A stretch of 64,000 nt of DNA from Gemella sp. zg-570 (lineage in GTDB: Bacteria > Bacillota > Bacilli > Staphylococcales > Gemellaceae). This document shows, in pieces, positions 55,344 through 64,000 of the stretch. The notes under the pieces were generated by a model. It was not told where the DNA came from. It ran no database searches and worked only from the letters and a program-made list of their open reading frames with translations. The position numbers and the translations under genes are program-made. Where the stretch lies: contig NZ_CP076443.1 in NCBI RefSeq assembly GCF_018866345.1, forward strand, positions 1,139,501 to 1,203,500. Reading direction: 5' to 3'. How positions within the stretch are numbered: position 1 is the first letter of the stretch; every line of letters begins with the position of its first letter.

Positions 55344-55649
55344 TAAATTATATAATTTAAACTCAGATATTTTTTATTATTAATTTCTTTTTGCTTGCTC
55401 ATATAAATTGTATAATTTTTTAACCAGTTCCTCCTTATTTCTTCTTATGCTACATTCTATTTTACTCATTTTAGTTTTATACATAAGTTTTTATTATTTT
55501 AAAATCTTCATTATAAGAATATGCCAGTCATAATAAAAAATATCCTTGCTTTGTTACTTGAATCTATTACACAGGTTACATTGGCAATATTCAAGATTAT
55601 ATATAACTTAAAATACATGCTTCTATACAGAATATCATTACTAATAGGT

Positions 55650-55753
55650 ATATTAGCAGCATTTTAATACATAGACAAGGCTTTCCCCCAAGTATAAGTA
55701 GCTTCTTTCATAGTAAAGCCTTGTTTCATATCTTCTGCTGCCAGGCTTAACAT
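55650..55753 (-). pseudogene. Second N-terminal remnant of the ornithine cyclodeaminase gene
   Basis: Reads MLSLAAEDMKQGFTMKEAT, then KALSMY and a stop, followed by NAANIPI. The stop is at the same position as in the copy at 2372-2817, so decay preceded duplication. Here the C-terminal part of the gene is not present. Confidence 0.7.
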
Positions 55754-55872
55754 GTTTTTTCTATTTACTAATTCTATAATATTAAATCTCTATGTCCTAA
55801 GTCAATAAAGTTTATTGTTTTAAAGATCTTCTTTTTCTTGAAAATATTTTGTTGTTTGTATTTTTTTATAGA

Positions 55873-55907
55873 AAAAGAACTAGAAATCAATCTAGTTCTT
55901 TTTATTT
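55873..55907 (-). terminator. Terminator of the SEC10/PgrA-like protein gene
   Basis: AAGAACTAGA/TCTAGTTCTT hairpin, same as at 2938-2972. Confidence 0.85.
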
Positions 55908-55909
55908 TT

Positions 55910-58672
55910 TTATTTTTGTTGTCTTCTTGCTAGTAGTATTGTTCCTACTAACATAAATAGGCCTATTCCTATAGAGCTTGTGTTTTCTAGTCCTGTTTTT
56001 GTTAGTTTTTTGGCTTTTGTTTGGGTTTTTTTGTCTACTTTTTGTTTTTCTTTATTTGTTGTTTTTTCTTCTTTGTTTGTTTCTTCTTTTTTGTTTGTTT
56101 TTTCTGCTTGTTTCATTTTTTCTTGGGCTGCTATTACAAATTTGCTAAAGTGGTTTGTTTGGAATGTTATTTCTCCTTGGTTGTTTTTTGATGCTAGTTC
56201 TTCTAAGTCTCCACTGTCTTTTAGGTGGTATACTTTTACTTCTTTGTCTGCATATTCTGTTATTACTATTTTTACTGTTCTTTGTCCATTTAGTTTTGTT
56301 TCTTGCCCTTCTTTATATATGCTTAGGTCGTAGATTTTTATATCGTTTGTTGCTAGTTTTTCTTTTACTTGGTCTGTTAGTTTTTTGTCTTCTATTATTT
56401 CTGTTCTTAGTTCATAGCCTTCTCCTATTTTTTCTTTGAAGTCTACTGTTATTTCTTTGTTTTTTAGTTGGGCTTTTGGCTCTTTGTCTTTTTCTTCTTT
56501 GTTTTTATTTTCTTCTTGTCTTTTTTGGCTTTCTAGGTAGGCTTTTAGGGCTCTTTCGTATTTGCCTTCTATCTTGTCTAGTTTTTCTTGTAGTTTGTCT
56601 AGTTCTTGTTTTTCTTTGTTGTATTTTGCTTGGGCTTGTTTTTCTTTTTCTTGGGCTTGTTTTTGTGTTGCTTGGGCTTTTGTTAGTATTTCTTTAGCGT
56701 TTTTTAGTTTTTCTACATAGTTTTGTTTTTCTTGTATTAGTTTAGTTATTTCTTCTATTTGTTTTTGTGTTTTTGCTACTTCTGTTTTTGCTTTTTCTAG
56801 CTCTTTTGCTTTCTTTGCTTCTTCTTTTTTCTTTGTTTCTAGTTGGGTTTGGGCTGTTTCTAAACTATCCTGTTCTGTTTCTAACTTAGTATTTTTTGTT
56901 TTTATATCTTCATTTACTTTATCATATTCTGTTTTTAAGTTACCTAATTCTTTATTAAGCTCTGCTGTTTTTGTAGTTTCTTTATCTAATTCCTCTTGTG
57001 CTGTAGCAGTTTTATCGTTACTAGCTGTTAATTGAGCAAATTCTTTTTTGCTTGCTTCTAGTTCTTGTTTCTTAGTATTGTATTTAGCTACTTCTTTATT
57101 TTTTTCACTTTCTTTTTCTGCTACTTCTTTTCTTTTATTCTTTATATTCTCTGGAACTTCAGAATTTTCTGCCCCTGTTTTTGCTTCTGGATTTGTAGCA
57201 AAATTACTCTTATTATGATTATTATTTGCTCTGTTTAGATAGTTACTTCCTACTGTTAAGAAGTGCACTCCGTAATAATGTCTATTATTTGACTTGTGGT
57301 CTACAAAGTCAACTCCAAGATATGATTTACCCCCATTTTCTATCTTGTATATTCCTGTTGAAGTTATACCCGTAGCATGATACCACTCTGTTTTAGAAAA
57401 CATAAAATTTTTTAAAGATTCATAGATTCTCTTTTTCAAGTCTGACATGGTATATTCAGTTAAAACATCAGTCGAACCTGCCCAATTTTCATAATATTGC
57501 CCTTCTGGTAAACCATATTCTTTAGCCACTTTTTTTATTCCAGCTTCATTGTGGCTATTCGTCCATGTGTCATGATTTGAAGTGTTTACTTCATCTGTTA
57601 CTTTCATTGCAAAATCAATAGATGAAGATGTTACTACTGTAGGAACTGCTCCTAGTTGATCCCTAAGTCCGTTTATTATATCACTTGCAAAGAGTGATAA
57701 TTCTTTTACCTGATCTTTTGTTAATTTATTTATATCTTTAATTTTTGTTTTATCATCATTTGGATTAGGCTTAAAGTTGTTTGAGGCTTTAAGATTATCA
57801 GCTTGGCCTATTAATATTGCTTCAGCATCTTTTTTTTCTTTTTCTGTAAGATTCTTATCATACACTTTTACTACTGCTTTTTTATACTCATCTGACAAGA
57901 CAATTCTATTATAGCCCAGACCTTTTTCTAATTCTTCTAATTCTTTCTTAGCCTTGTCGTATTCTGTTTGAGCTTTTTCAAGTTCTTTTTTAAGTTTTTC
58001 TTCTTCTTTTGTAACTGAATCAAGTTTTGTTTTTAGACTTTCTAGTTTACTGCTTTTTTGTTTATCAGCTTCTTTGGCTTTATTTAGGTTTTCAGTAGCC
58101 TCTTTTAATTTGGCCTGTGCTTTTTTTAGATTATCTCGGACCGTATTATATTTATTTACTATTTCAGGCGGATTTGAATTATTTAATTCTTTTTGAGCTT
58201 GTTCTACATTTGCTTTTTGTTTATCTACTTCTTTCGCTTGTTTTGCTGTCTCTTCTTTTTGCTTGTTTAATGCTTCTTGTTTTTTTGTTTCTTCTGCTTG
58301 GTTGCTTTTTAATTGTGCCTGTGCCGCTTCTTTTTCTTTTTCTTTAACTGCTACTTCTTGTTTTGTGTTTTCTATATTTTCAGGGCTTGATTCTTCTTTT
58401 AGCTGCCTAGCTTCTGCTACTTCCCTATTAGCCTTATCTAATTCTGCCTTTGCCTTATCATACTCTTCTTTGACCCTATTTGTTTTTTCTGCTTGTTTAT
58501 TTACTGCTTCTTTGATTAGAGCTGTGTTTTCTTCTGCATTTGCATTTGTTTCTACAGCATTTTCCTGTGCCTGAGCCTTATTAAGCTCTTCATCTACACC
58601 TAGACCTAGCGCTACCGCAAAGGCTACTGGTAGCAATCTTTTTCCTATTTTTCTTAGTGTGTATTTTTTCAT
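55910..58672 (-). CDS. SEC10/PgrA surface-exclusion-like coiled-coil wall protein
   Basis: 920 aa. Signal peptide MKKYTLRKIGKRLLPVAFA; coiled coil about 50-265; then a CAP-like SEC10/PgrA domain about 265-480 (KLTKDQVKELSLFASDIING, SSIDFAMKVTDEVN, then ENWAG, ESLKNFMF and VDFVDHKSNNRHYYGVHFL). A second coiled coil follows (about 510-750), a beta-rich domain, and the sorting signal KKLTKTGLENTSS with membrane helix and RRQQK. Related domains reduce mating between like cells on enterococcal plasmids; here the gene is chromosomal-looking and its role is open. Shares its N-terminus and last ~318 codons with the protein at 2975-5032. Confidence 0.9.
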   Translation of the reverse strand: MKKYTLRKIGKRLLPVAFAVALGLGVDEELNKAQAQENAVETNANAEENTALIKEAVNKQAEKTNRVKEEYDKAKAELDKANREVAEARQLKEESSPENIENTKQEVAVKEKEKEAAQAQLKSNQAEETKKQEALNKQKEETAKQAKEVDKQKANVEQAQKELNNSNPPEIVNKYNTVRDNLKKAQAKLKEATENLNKAKEADKQKSSKLESLKTKLDSVTKEEEKLKKELEKAQTEYDKAKKELEELEKGLGYNRIVLSDEYKKAVVKVYDKNLTEKEKKDAEAILIGQADNLKASNNFKPNPNDDKTKIKDINKLTKDQVKELSLFASDIINGLRDQLGAVPTVVTSSSIDFAMKVTDEVNTSNHDTWTNSHNEAGIKKVAKEYGLPEGQYYENWAGSTDVLTEYTMSDLKKRIYESLKNFMFSKTEWYHATGITSTGIYKIENGGKSYLGVDFVDHKSNNRHYYGVHFLTVGSNYLNRANNNHNKSNFATNPEAKTGAENSEVPENIKNKRKEVAEKESEKNKEVAKYNTKKQELEASKKEFAQLTASNDKTATAQEELDKETTKTAELNKELGNLKTEYDKVNEDIKTKNTKLETEQDSLETAQTQLETKKKEEAKKAKELEKAKTEVAKTQKQIEEITKLIQEKQNYVEKLKNAKEILTKAQATQKQAQEKEKQAQAKYNKEKQELDKLQEKLDKIEGKYERALKAYLESQKRQEENKNKEEKDKEPKAQLKNKEITVDFKEKIGEGYELRTEIIEDKKLTDQVKEKLATNDIKIYDLSIYKEGQETKLNGQRTVKIVITEYADKEVKVYHLKDSGDLEELASKNNQGEITFQTNHFSKFVIAAQEKMKQAEKTNKKEETNKEEKTTNKEKQKVDKKTQTKAKKLTKTGLENTSSIGIGLFMLVGTILLARRQQK

Positions 58673-58701
58673 TTAAATTCTCCTTTCAATACATTTAATA
58701 C

Positions 58702-58730
58702 ATTATATTATTTTTTAGATTTTTTGTAAA
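58702..58730 (-). promoter_or_regulatory. Promoter of the SEC10/PgrA-like gene
   Basis: Minus-strand TTTACA (58725-58730), 17-bp spacer, TATAAT (58702-58707), 30 bp before the start; AAAGGAGA is the ribosome-binding site. Confidence 0.8.
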
Positions 58731-59055
58731 GACTTTTAAGTTATTTTTCCTTAATATATTTTTATCTTCCTAGTCTGACTAAGTGCTATATATCTTTTTT
58801 TAACAAATTCTATAAATTAAAATTTTATAACTACTATATATTTTTTATTTATAGGTCTCTAAAATTACTATTTAAAGTATAAAAATAGCTTTTTACAAAA
58901 CTAACTTCCCAAGGATTTGCATTAAAATTATCTTAGCTAGCCTTATAGCCATAATTACAGCCTTAAAGTCTTATGTTTAATTGTTTGTAAGTCTATCTTT
59001 TTAATAACTTATTATATTTATTAATTATCAATTTTTTCTTATGTTTTTAATTACA

Positions 59056-59217
59056 TTCAAAAAAACAGGATTTTTGGAACTTTTTATCTATAAATTAAAT
59101 TTTTTGTATATTAAATTATAAGGCACTTAAAAAGTCTTATTTTATAGTATTTATTATTAAATAATAATACATAGAAATATAATAACACAATCGTTCCAAA
59201 AATCCTAGTTTTTTGAA
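59056..59217. mobile_element. MITE-like inverted-repeat element, about 162 bp
   Basis: Two 25-bp inverted repeats (59056-59080 and 59193-59217) match at 23 of 25 positions and enclose 112 bp of AT-rich DNA without ORF. Both inner ends read GGATTTTTGGAAC or its complement. No clear target duplication. Could instead be a large RNA hairpin. It lies in a 1-kb gene-free stretch (58731-59700) in which the only other item is a 60-codon hydrophobic frame at 59270-59452 without clear start signals. Confidence 0.5.
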
Positions 59218-59700
59218 CTTTTTTATGATTTTATTTAAATTTATATATTAAATACTAACTTTATAAATATTAAAAAATCAATATTATAAATAGCTTTAGC
59301 AGAAAAACTATACAAGTACTAGATACAAACAAAAAAGGCACATATGCTCCCTTATCTAAAATTCCTAAATTCCACTTAATTTCTATTAAACCTAAAATAC
59401 CAGTTGCAACAAAGCTAAGCTTAACACTAGAAGCGACATAAGTCTTCCACACATAAGTATTAGCTATACAATAGCCTTATTTTATATAGGATAAAATTTT
59501 TCAAATGCTTTTTCTAGCAAAAAATAAGAATCATATAATAAAAACATAGATTTTTTTGGCAAATCAAAATTTTCTACGTTTTTATTATATTAAGTTGAAA
59601 TTTTAGCAAATATTTATTATTAAGTATTAAAAATTTTAAAAATTAATACTTAACTAAGTATAAGCATAATAAATTAAAATTTATTTACTTCTTAAAACAA

Positions 59701-62700
59701 TTATTGATAAATTGAACTTCTAAAATCATCAGTATCTAAAAGATAGGCTTTGAAAATTGCTTCTTTTAGTGTAAGAAGATTTGTTGTTGCTTTCTTAGCT
59801 TTTAAGGCTGCTAAATCGGCTTGAACGGCTGCATTAATCAAGTTATTTAAAGTTGCTTCATCTGCAGTATATGTTTGCTGCTTGTAGATAAAGCTAATTG
59901 GTTTCAACTGCCCTACCCTATCTAAGCGGCGCTTGTACATGGCTTTTTTAAAGTCATGGAAGTTTGAAAACTTATCATTAGTAATTTTCTTGAGAATAAA
60001 CTCATCATTAAATATCTTGCCTGTGGCTCTTGCTTCTGCACGATACTTATTAGACAGATAAGAAATAAAGCCTTCATAACCCGTTTCAGCTAATAATTCA
60101 TTACTCAAGCGTTTAATGCTCAAACTATCTGAAGAACCATGCGGATTAGTTAAACCACTATAATTTGCAACGAATAAATGTTCAAGGTCGTAACCATTTT
60201 TGCTAATCTTATTTTTATTACTGTGAAGTCCATGAAGTCCAAGTAAGATATCATTTTCTACCAAGCTATCAAGGCTATCTAGTGTTAGAGATTCCAAATC
60301 TTCTGCCCTCAATTGACGAATTCTCGATTCACCGATATCATTTATGCGTTCGATTTTTTTGTAAAACAGGGCTTGATCAGCTTTGGAAAGTTTAACTAAA
60401 GCATTTCCTTCTAAGGCTTCCAGGGTATAAATCACATCCATACGCCCTTGAAGATATTCTTTTAAGTCCTCTTGGCTTTTAAAACGTTCTGGGGATAAAT
60501 TATGAACACGATTATTTGCGTATTTTCCTCCTTCTACTACTGAATAATCTGCATTCGTATTGAGTGCGAAAATCTGATTCGTTGCTGAAGTAGTAGCTTG
60601 TAGTAGGCCTTGGGCATAGACTTCTGCTCCAAAGAATTCTCTACGACCATACCCGCCAAGATAAACCGTTCCGTCCATGTTGTGTGTCATTTCATGAGTA
60701 AAAACAGATTGCCCATAATGAGACAGGGCCTTGTCAATAACATAGTGAACCAAATCCCCCGTTGCATAAGCTCCAACACCGTTTGGTAGGTAGTATTTAC
60801 CAATTGGTGCGAAGAAGTCTGTCATACGACTAGAAGCACCCTCTCCAAATTTGGGCATCCAATGAAGAGGCTTTCTACCAAAATGCGGAATGTAGTACCC
60901 GTCCCATACTGGAATTGGCATATTACCACGACTATACATTCGATTTTTCACTTCTGGTCTAGCCATTCGATACCAGAAATCAAAATGATCTCCTTGTGTT
61001 TTTGCAAAATAGTCTACCAATTTATTGACACGCTCAAGTTCGCTGGCATATTTATCCGGATTCGTGTCTTTAAGTGACATGTCCATATAACGATCATACA
61101 TACCAAATGACAAGGTAGTCATATTACTAATTATATAAATGCCCTCAGATGTCAAGTTCAACAATGGCAAAATCATTCGGGGGTGGTCGATACGATTAAG
61201 CTGGTCATATACTTTATACTTTTCATTCGGCACTTCTTTCGATTGTACTTCTACGATGTAGGCCTTAGTCGCAGACTTAAACCAATCATTTTCATCTAGT
61301 TCTGTAAAACGGGTGCGATAAGCACTCAAATACTCACGTAAATTAGCATAACCAGACACTGGAGCAATCCACTTCCTATAGGTTGCAGGATTATTCTTAA
61401 TTTCCAATGCATTATTACCCATACGACCAAGATTTGCTAACCATTCCAAACTATTCACCTGCCTACCAAAGAAATTTTGGTAGAAAGTTGCCAGTTCCCC
61501 AACATTCATCTGGTCAAATTGAATATTATAAAGACGGTTGAGATAGCTTGCTCCTACAAGAATCGCAACAGCATTCTTTTTCATATAATCTTTCATCTGC
61601 TCTTTTAAAGGTTCCCTTGTAAAATCACCAGCGACACTTTGAGCAAGTGCCGCTTCAAAGACATCTTGAGCACGATCATGCACTTTCTTAAAGGAATCTT
61701 TTAGATATAGTACTTCTAAAATATCATTTTGATATTTTTCAATAGGTTTAAGACTTGGACTATCCGCCTCTATCTCAGGATGGTTTTGAGTAACTTTCCA
61801 AACATCTTCTGAAAAGTATTTCAGTCCTTCAACTCTCTTCATGGCTGTTTTGATAACTTCTTCTGGGTTTGTTATAAATTGTTCAGGCGTATAAAGCAAT
61901 TCTGTGCCGTTTATAATATATTCTTGAATCGTATTATCAGCAAAAGTTGAAGCTGGAGTAATATCTAAATATTCGACTTTTCCGTCTGCATAATTCAAGA
62001 GTAGACGATTGATTGCATCCTTATTCTTATAAATGTTTGCAATAACTTCCTTATCTTTCATCGGTACAATCGACACCAATTTCGTTGTAAATAGTTTACT
62101 TGAGTTATCAATCTTATTTCCTTGCTTAACAATATATTCACGATTGTAAAATGGCAAGAGTTTTTCAGTATTGCGATAAGCTATTTCGCGATTTAAATCA
62201 TAGTTAGGTAGAGTACTATAGTCAATCACTTTTGAGCTTTGTCCAAGAGACGTTTTCTTATCGGATAAAGTAGCTGTTATGCCCATTGAACTCACCTTTT
62301 CGGCTAGAGCCTCTGCTGAAATCAAATTCAGTTTTTTAGACTTGACATTTGCTGTTGATTTTCCTTCAAGACCATAAATCTCACTTACGCTAATTCCATC
62401 TCCTGAACCATTTAAAGTAGATCCATTCGTAACAGGAATCGTCGATACAATTCTAGTAAGAACTGCACGCCCAGCACTACCACTAATTGCTCCAACCCGA
62501 CCACCACCTTTATTAGCTAATGTCCCTTCAACATAAACATCGGAAATATTCACATTATTTGTAGCTACACCTAGAACACCACCAAAATATTGTTCTGCTT
62601 TTACCTTCGTATCAATCCTCACATTAGCATGCACTTTTTCAAGATTACTATTGCCAATTATTCCTATCACACCACCCGATTTCATTTCTGTATTGGTTGC

Positions 62701-64000
62701 TGTTGTGGAAATTTTCATCTTAAGGTCAATATTACGAATATTTGTATTAGTTTGGGCAGAATAAACTAAGCCTGCTACATTATGAGGAGCTGTAATACTA
62801 CCAGCAAGTGCAACATTTTCAATATTTGTTCCACTTGCCTGATTAACAAGACTAGCTACATTAGCTTTTGATGATTGAATATTAACATCAGCTAAATTAA
62901 GGTTCTTTATATTCGCATTTTCTGTTGTATCAAAAAGAGGTGCCTTCAAGTTGTAAATCGTATAATTTTCACCATCATGTAAACCGTTTAAAGTCCCCGT
63001 AAAAGGTACTGTTACATAGTTTGCACCTGCATCTTCAATCTCTTCAGCATTCAAGTCAGCTCCTAAAGTAAACGTACCACTCGGATTATTGTTTATTGAA
63101 TTTATCAAATCTTTGAAAGAAGTATAAATTCCATTTTGTGCTGGTGCGATTTTAGCAACCGTAAAACTGTAATTATCCTCATAATAGCCCTCCTCATTAC
63201 GCTGAACAAGATTAGGGTGACTAGCTATTACTTTAAAACTATTACCTTCAGCCACAATTTCTTTGATTGGCAATTGAACTTCCTTACCACTTTCTGATAT
63301 AAAACTAGCAAAATAATCATTAATTGAGCCAACTTCTGCTAAACTGATAACTTTTGTTTTAATCCCATTTCGATAAGTGTAGAGTGTTAAATTGCTTAAA
63401 TTTTTCAATTCAATCTGTTTTTGCTCTAAGATAAATGTTTCAACTTTTGAAAGTGTTTCACTTGCATTTTTATCTAAATTTATATATTCAAAAGTAGTTT
63501 TTAGTTGATATTCAACATCATAGTCTAAGCCTGAAATTTTAATTCCAGATAAATTTTCTTTAGAAAGTTTAACTTCTTTAACCAACTTATCTCCTGAATA
63601 AATTTGGGCAGTTGCAGAAATAAATGTAGCATCTGGGTCAATTAAATGATACTCCACTAGAACTGATTTTTCTTTTTCTTTTTTCTCCAATGTCTGCAAT
63701 TCCAAAATTGGTTTGCTAGGCATATTTTCAAGTGCCACTTCTGCCTCTTCAAGTTTTTTAAGGCTTTCCTCTGCTTTTTCCTTAGCTTGAGTAATAGCTT
63801 CCGAACTAGCTGTTTGATCTTCAATGACAGCCTTTGCCTCAGCTAGAATCGCAAGGGCTTTTTCTTTTGCCGCTTGATAGGTTGCTAGACTTGCTGGGGT
63901 TTTTTTATTAGTATCAACTTCTTTTTGTATGCCTTTATCTAACTTATCAACAGCTACCATCAACTCAAGTGGTTCTAAAGGTTTCGTAACTGTTAATTTT
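59701..64000 (-). CDS. Zinc metalloprotease, peptidase M26 / ZmpB-like (5' end outside window)
   Basis: The visible C-terminal part is about 1,430 residues; the frame stays open through the right edge (KLTVTKPLEPLEL precedes the first ATG in view). A Lys/Glu/Ala helical stretch comes first (about 1-95), then a Gly/Asn-rich beta-helix-like repeat region with the M26 N-terminal motif (TLNGLHDGENYTIYNL), and the peptidase domain with zinc site THEMTHNMDG and YLGGYGRREFFGAE. Family members are wall-anchored or secreted proteases of oral streptococci that cut IgA1 or other host proteins; substrate here is unknown. G+C is visibly higher than in neighbours. Confidence 0.93.
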   Translation of the reverse strand, partial: KLTVTKPLEPLELMVAVDKLDKGIQKEVDTNKKTPASLATYQAAKEKALAILAEAKAVIEDQTASSEAITQAKEKAEESLKKLEEAEVALENMPSKPILELQTLEKKEKEKSVLVEYHLIDPDATFISATAQIYSGDKLVKEVKLSKENLSGIKISGLDYDVEYQLKTTFEYINLDKNASETLSKVETFILEQKQIELKNLSNLTLYTYRNGIKTKVISLAEVGSINDYFASFISESGKEVQLPIKEIVAEGNSFKVIASHPNLVQRNEEGYYEDNYSFTVAKIAPAQNGIYTSFKDLINSINNNPSGTFTLGADLNAEEIEDAGANYVTVPFTGTLNGLHDGENYTIYNLKAPLFDTTENANIKNLNLADVNIQSSKANVASLVNQASGTNIENVALAGSITAPHNVAGLVYSAQTNTNIRNIDLKMKISTTATNTEMKSGGVIGIIGNSNLEKVHANVRIDTKVKAEQYFGGVLGVATNNVNISDVYVEGTLANKGGGRVGAISGSAGRAVLTRIVSTIPVTNGSTLNGSGDGISVSEIYGLEGKSTANVKSKKLNLISAEALAEKVSSMGITATLSDKKTSLGQSSKVIDYSTLPNYDLNREIAYRNTEKLLPFYNREYIVKQGNKIDNSSKLFTTKLVSIVPMKDKEVIANIYKNKDAINRLLLNYADGKVEYLDITPASTFADNTIQEYIINGTELLYTPEQFITNPEEVIKTAMKRVEGLKYFSEDVWKVTQNHPEIEADSPSLKPIEKYQNDILEVLYLKDSFKKVHDRAQDVFEAALAQSVAGDFTREPLKEQMKDYMKKNAVAILVGASYLNRLYNIQFDQMNVGELATFYQNFFGRQVNSLEWLANLGRMGNNALEIKNNPATYRKWIAPVSGYANLREYLSAYRTRFTELDENDWFKSATKAYIVEVQSKEVPNEKYKVYDQLNRIDHPRMILPLLNLTSEGIYIISNMTTLSFGMYDRYMDMSLKDTNPDKYASELERVNKLVDYFAKTQGDHFDFWYRMARPEVKNRMYSRGNMPIPVWDGYYIPHFGRKPLHWMPKFGEGASSRMTDFFAPIGKYYLPNGVGAYATGDLVHYVIDKALSHYGQSVFTHEMTHNMDGTVYLGGYGRREFFGAEVYAQGLLQATTSATNQIFALNTNADYSVVEGGKYANNRVHNLSPERFKSQEDLKEYLQGRMDVIYTLEALEGNALVKLSKADQALFYKKIERINDIGESRIRQLRAEDLESLTLDSLDSLVENDILLGLHGLHSNKNKISKNGYDLEHLFVANYSGLTNPHGSSDSLSIKRLSNELLAETGYEGFISYLSNKYRAEARATGKIFNDEFILKKITNDKFSNFHDFKKAMYKRRLDRVGQLKPISFIYKQQTYTADEATLNNLINAAVQADLAALKAKKATTNLLTLKEAIFKAYLLDTDDFRSSIYQ

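Larger units (their letters stand above)
55644..56863. repeat. 1.2-kb direct repeat, copy 2 (partner 2708-3928)
   Basis: See 2708-3928. A few substitutions and a single 1-bp indel separate the copies; similarity ends sharply at 56863. Confidence 0.9.

Noticed and set aside
55385-55474. 29-codon minus-strand ORF starting MSKIECSIRRNKEELVKKLY
   Set aside because: Too short to support, no clear promoter or family; perhaps a fragment of an older gene.
59270-59452. 60-aa hydrophobic ORF on the minus strand
   Set aside because: No ribosome-binding site or promoter, no recognisable similarity, and located in a degenerate gene-poor region.

Overview
The window is chromosomal DNA of a very AT-rich, low-GC Gram-positive bacterium. 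The likely source is Gemella (Bacillales, Gemellaceae) or a close relative. Three things point there: Bacillus/Staphylococcus-type gene sets (ctsR-clpC-radA, rplM-rpsI, a ComK-like regulator, T-box leaders, type B RNase P RNA), oral-streptococcus-like surface proteins (an M26/ZmpB-type zinc metalloprotease and SEC10/PgrA-like coiled-coil proteins with C-terminal sorting signals), and roughly 30% or lower G+C. The genus is an inference from gene content; no 16S rRNA gene is present.

Layout. 1-2.4 kb: the start of valS, preceded by a two-gene type II restriction-modification cassette that lies between valS and a valine T-box leader. 2.4-5.1 kb: an ornithine cyclodeaminase pseudogene and a coiled-coil cell-wall protein. 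5.4-20 kb, almost all on the minus strand: rpsI/rplM, lactate permease, smpB-rnr-secG, yacL-radA-clpC-ctsR under a CtsR operator, and a polar amino-acid ABC transporter controlled by a T-box with one Stem I and two antiterminator/terminator platforms. 20-23.9 kb: a decayed HAD phosphatase, lysS, a very acidic small protein and an EamA transporter. 23.9-27.7 kb: the complete comG pseudopilus operon. 27.9-31.4 kb: tcdA, a probable 6S RNA, an IS30-family element and cinA. 31.5-33.4 kb: a frameshifted rhodanese lipoprotein and a secreted/membrane protein pair of unknown role. 33.4-42.1 kb: trpS, an ABC exporter, an Rrf2 regulator, an rRNA methyltransferase, rnpB, rpoZ-gmk, rqcH and a candidate structured small RNA. 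42.1-55.3 kb: comK, a class A penicillin-binding protein, a GrpB-like protein with murB, an orphan hsdS with a G8 tract, a ClC antiporter, an alanine symporter, whiA, two degV paralogues and a YigZ/IMPACT protein. 55.3-64 kb: the second coiled-coil surface protein, an MITE-like inverted-repeat element and the C-terminal part of a large zinc metalloprotease that runs off the right edge.

How the genes connect. Competence is a recurring theme: comGA-GG, a ComK homologue, radA/sms and cinA all lie within about 30 kb. A second theme is surface adaptation and genome flux. The two surface proteins share about 1.2 kb of almost identical DNA that includes the same decayed gene remnant, so the window is bracketed by direct repeats about 53 kb apart. 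Two DNA-modification loci (the RM cassette and the phase-variation-prone hsdS) and several RNA regulators (two T-boxes, an L13 leader, a probable 6S RNA and the candidate sRNA) are the places most worth a second look.
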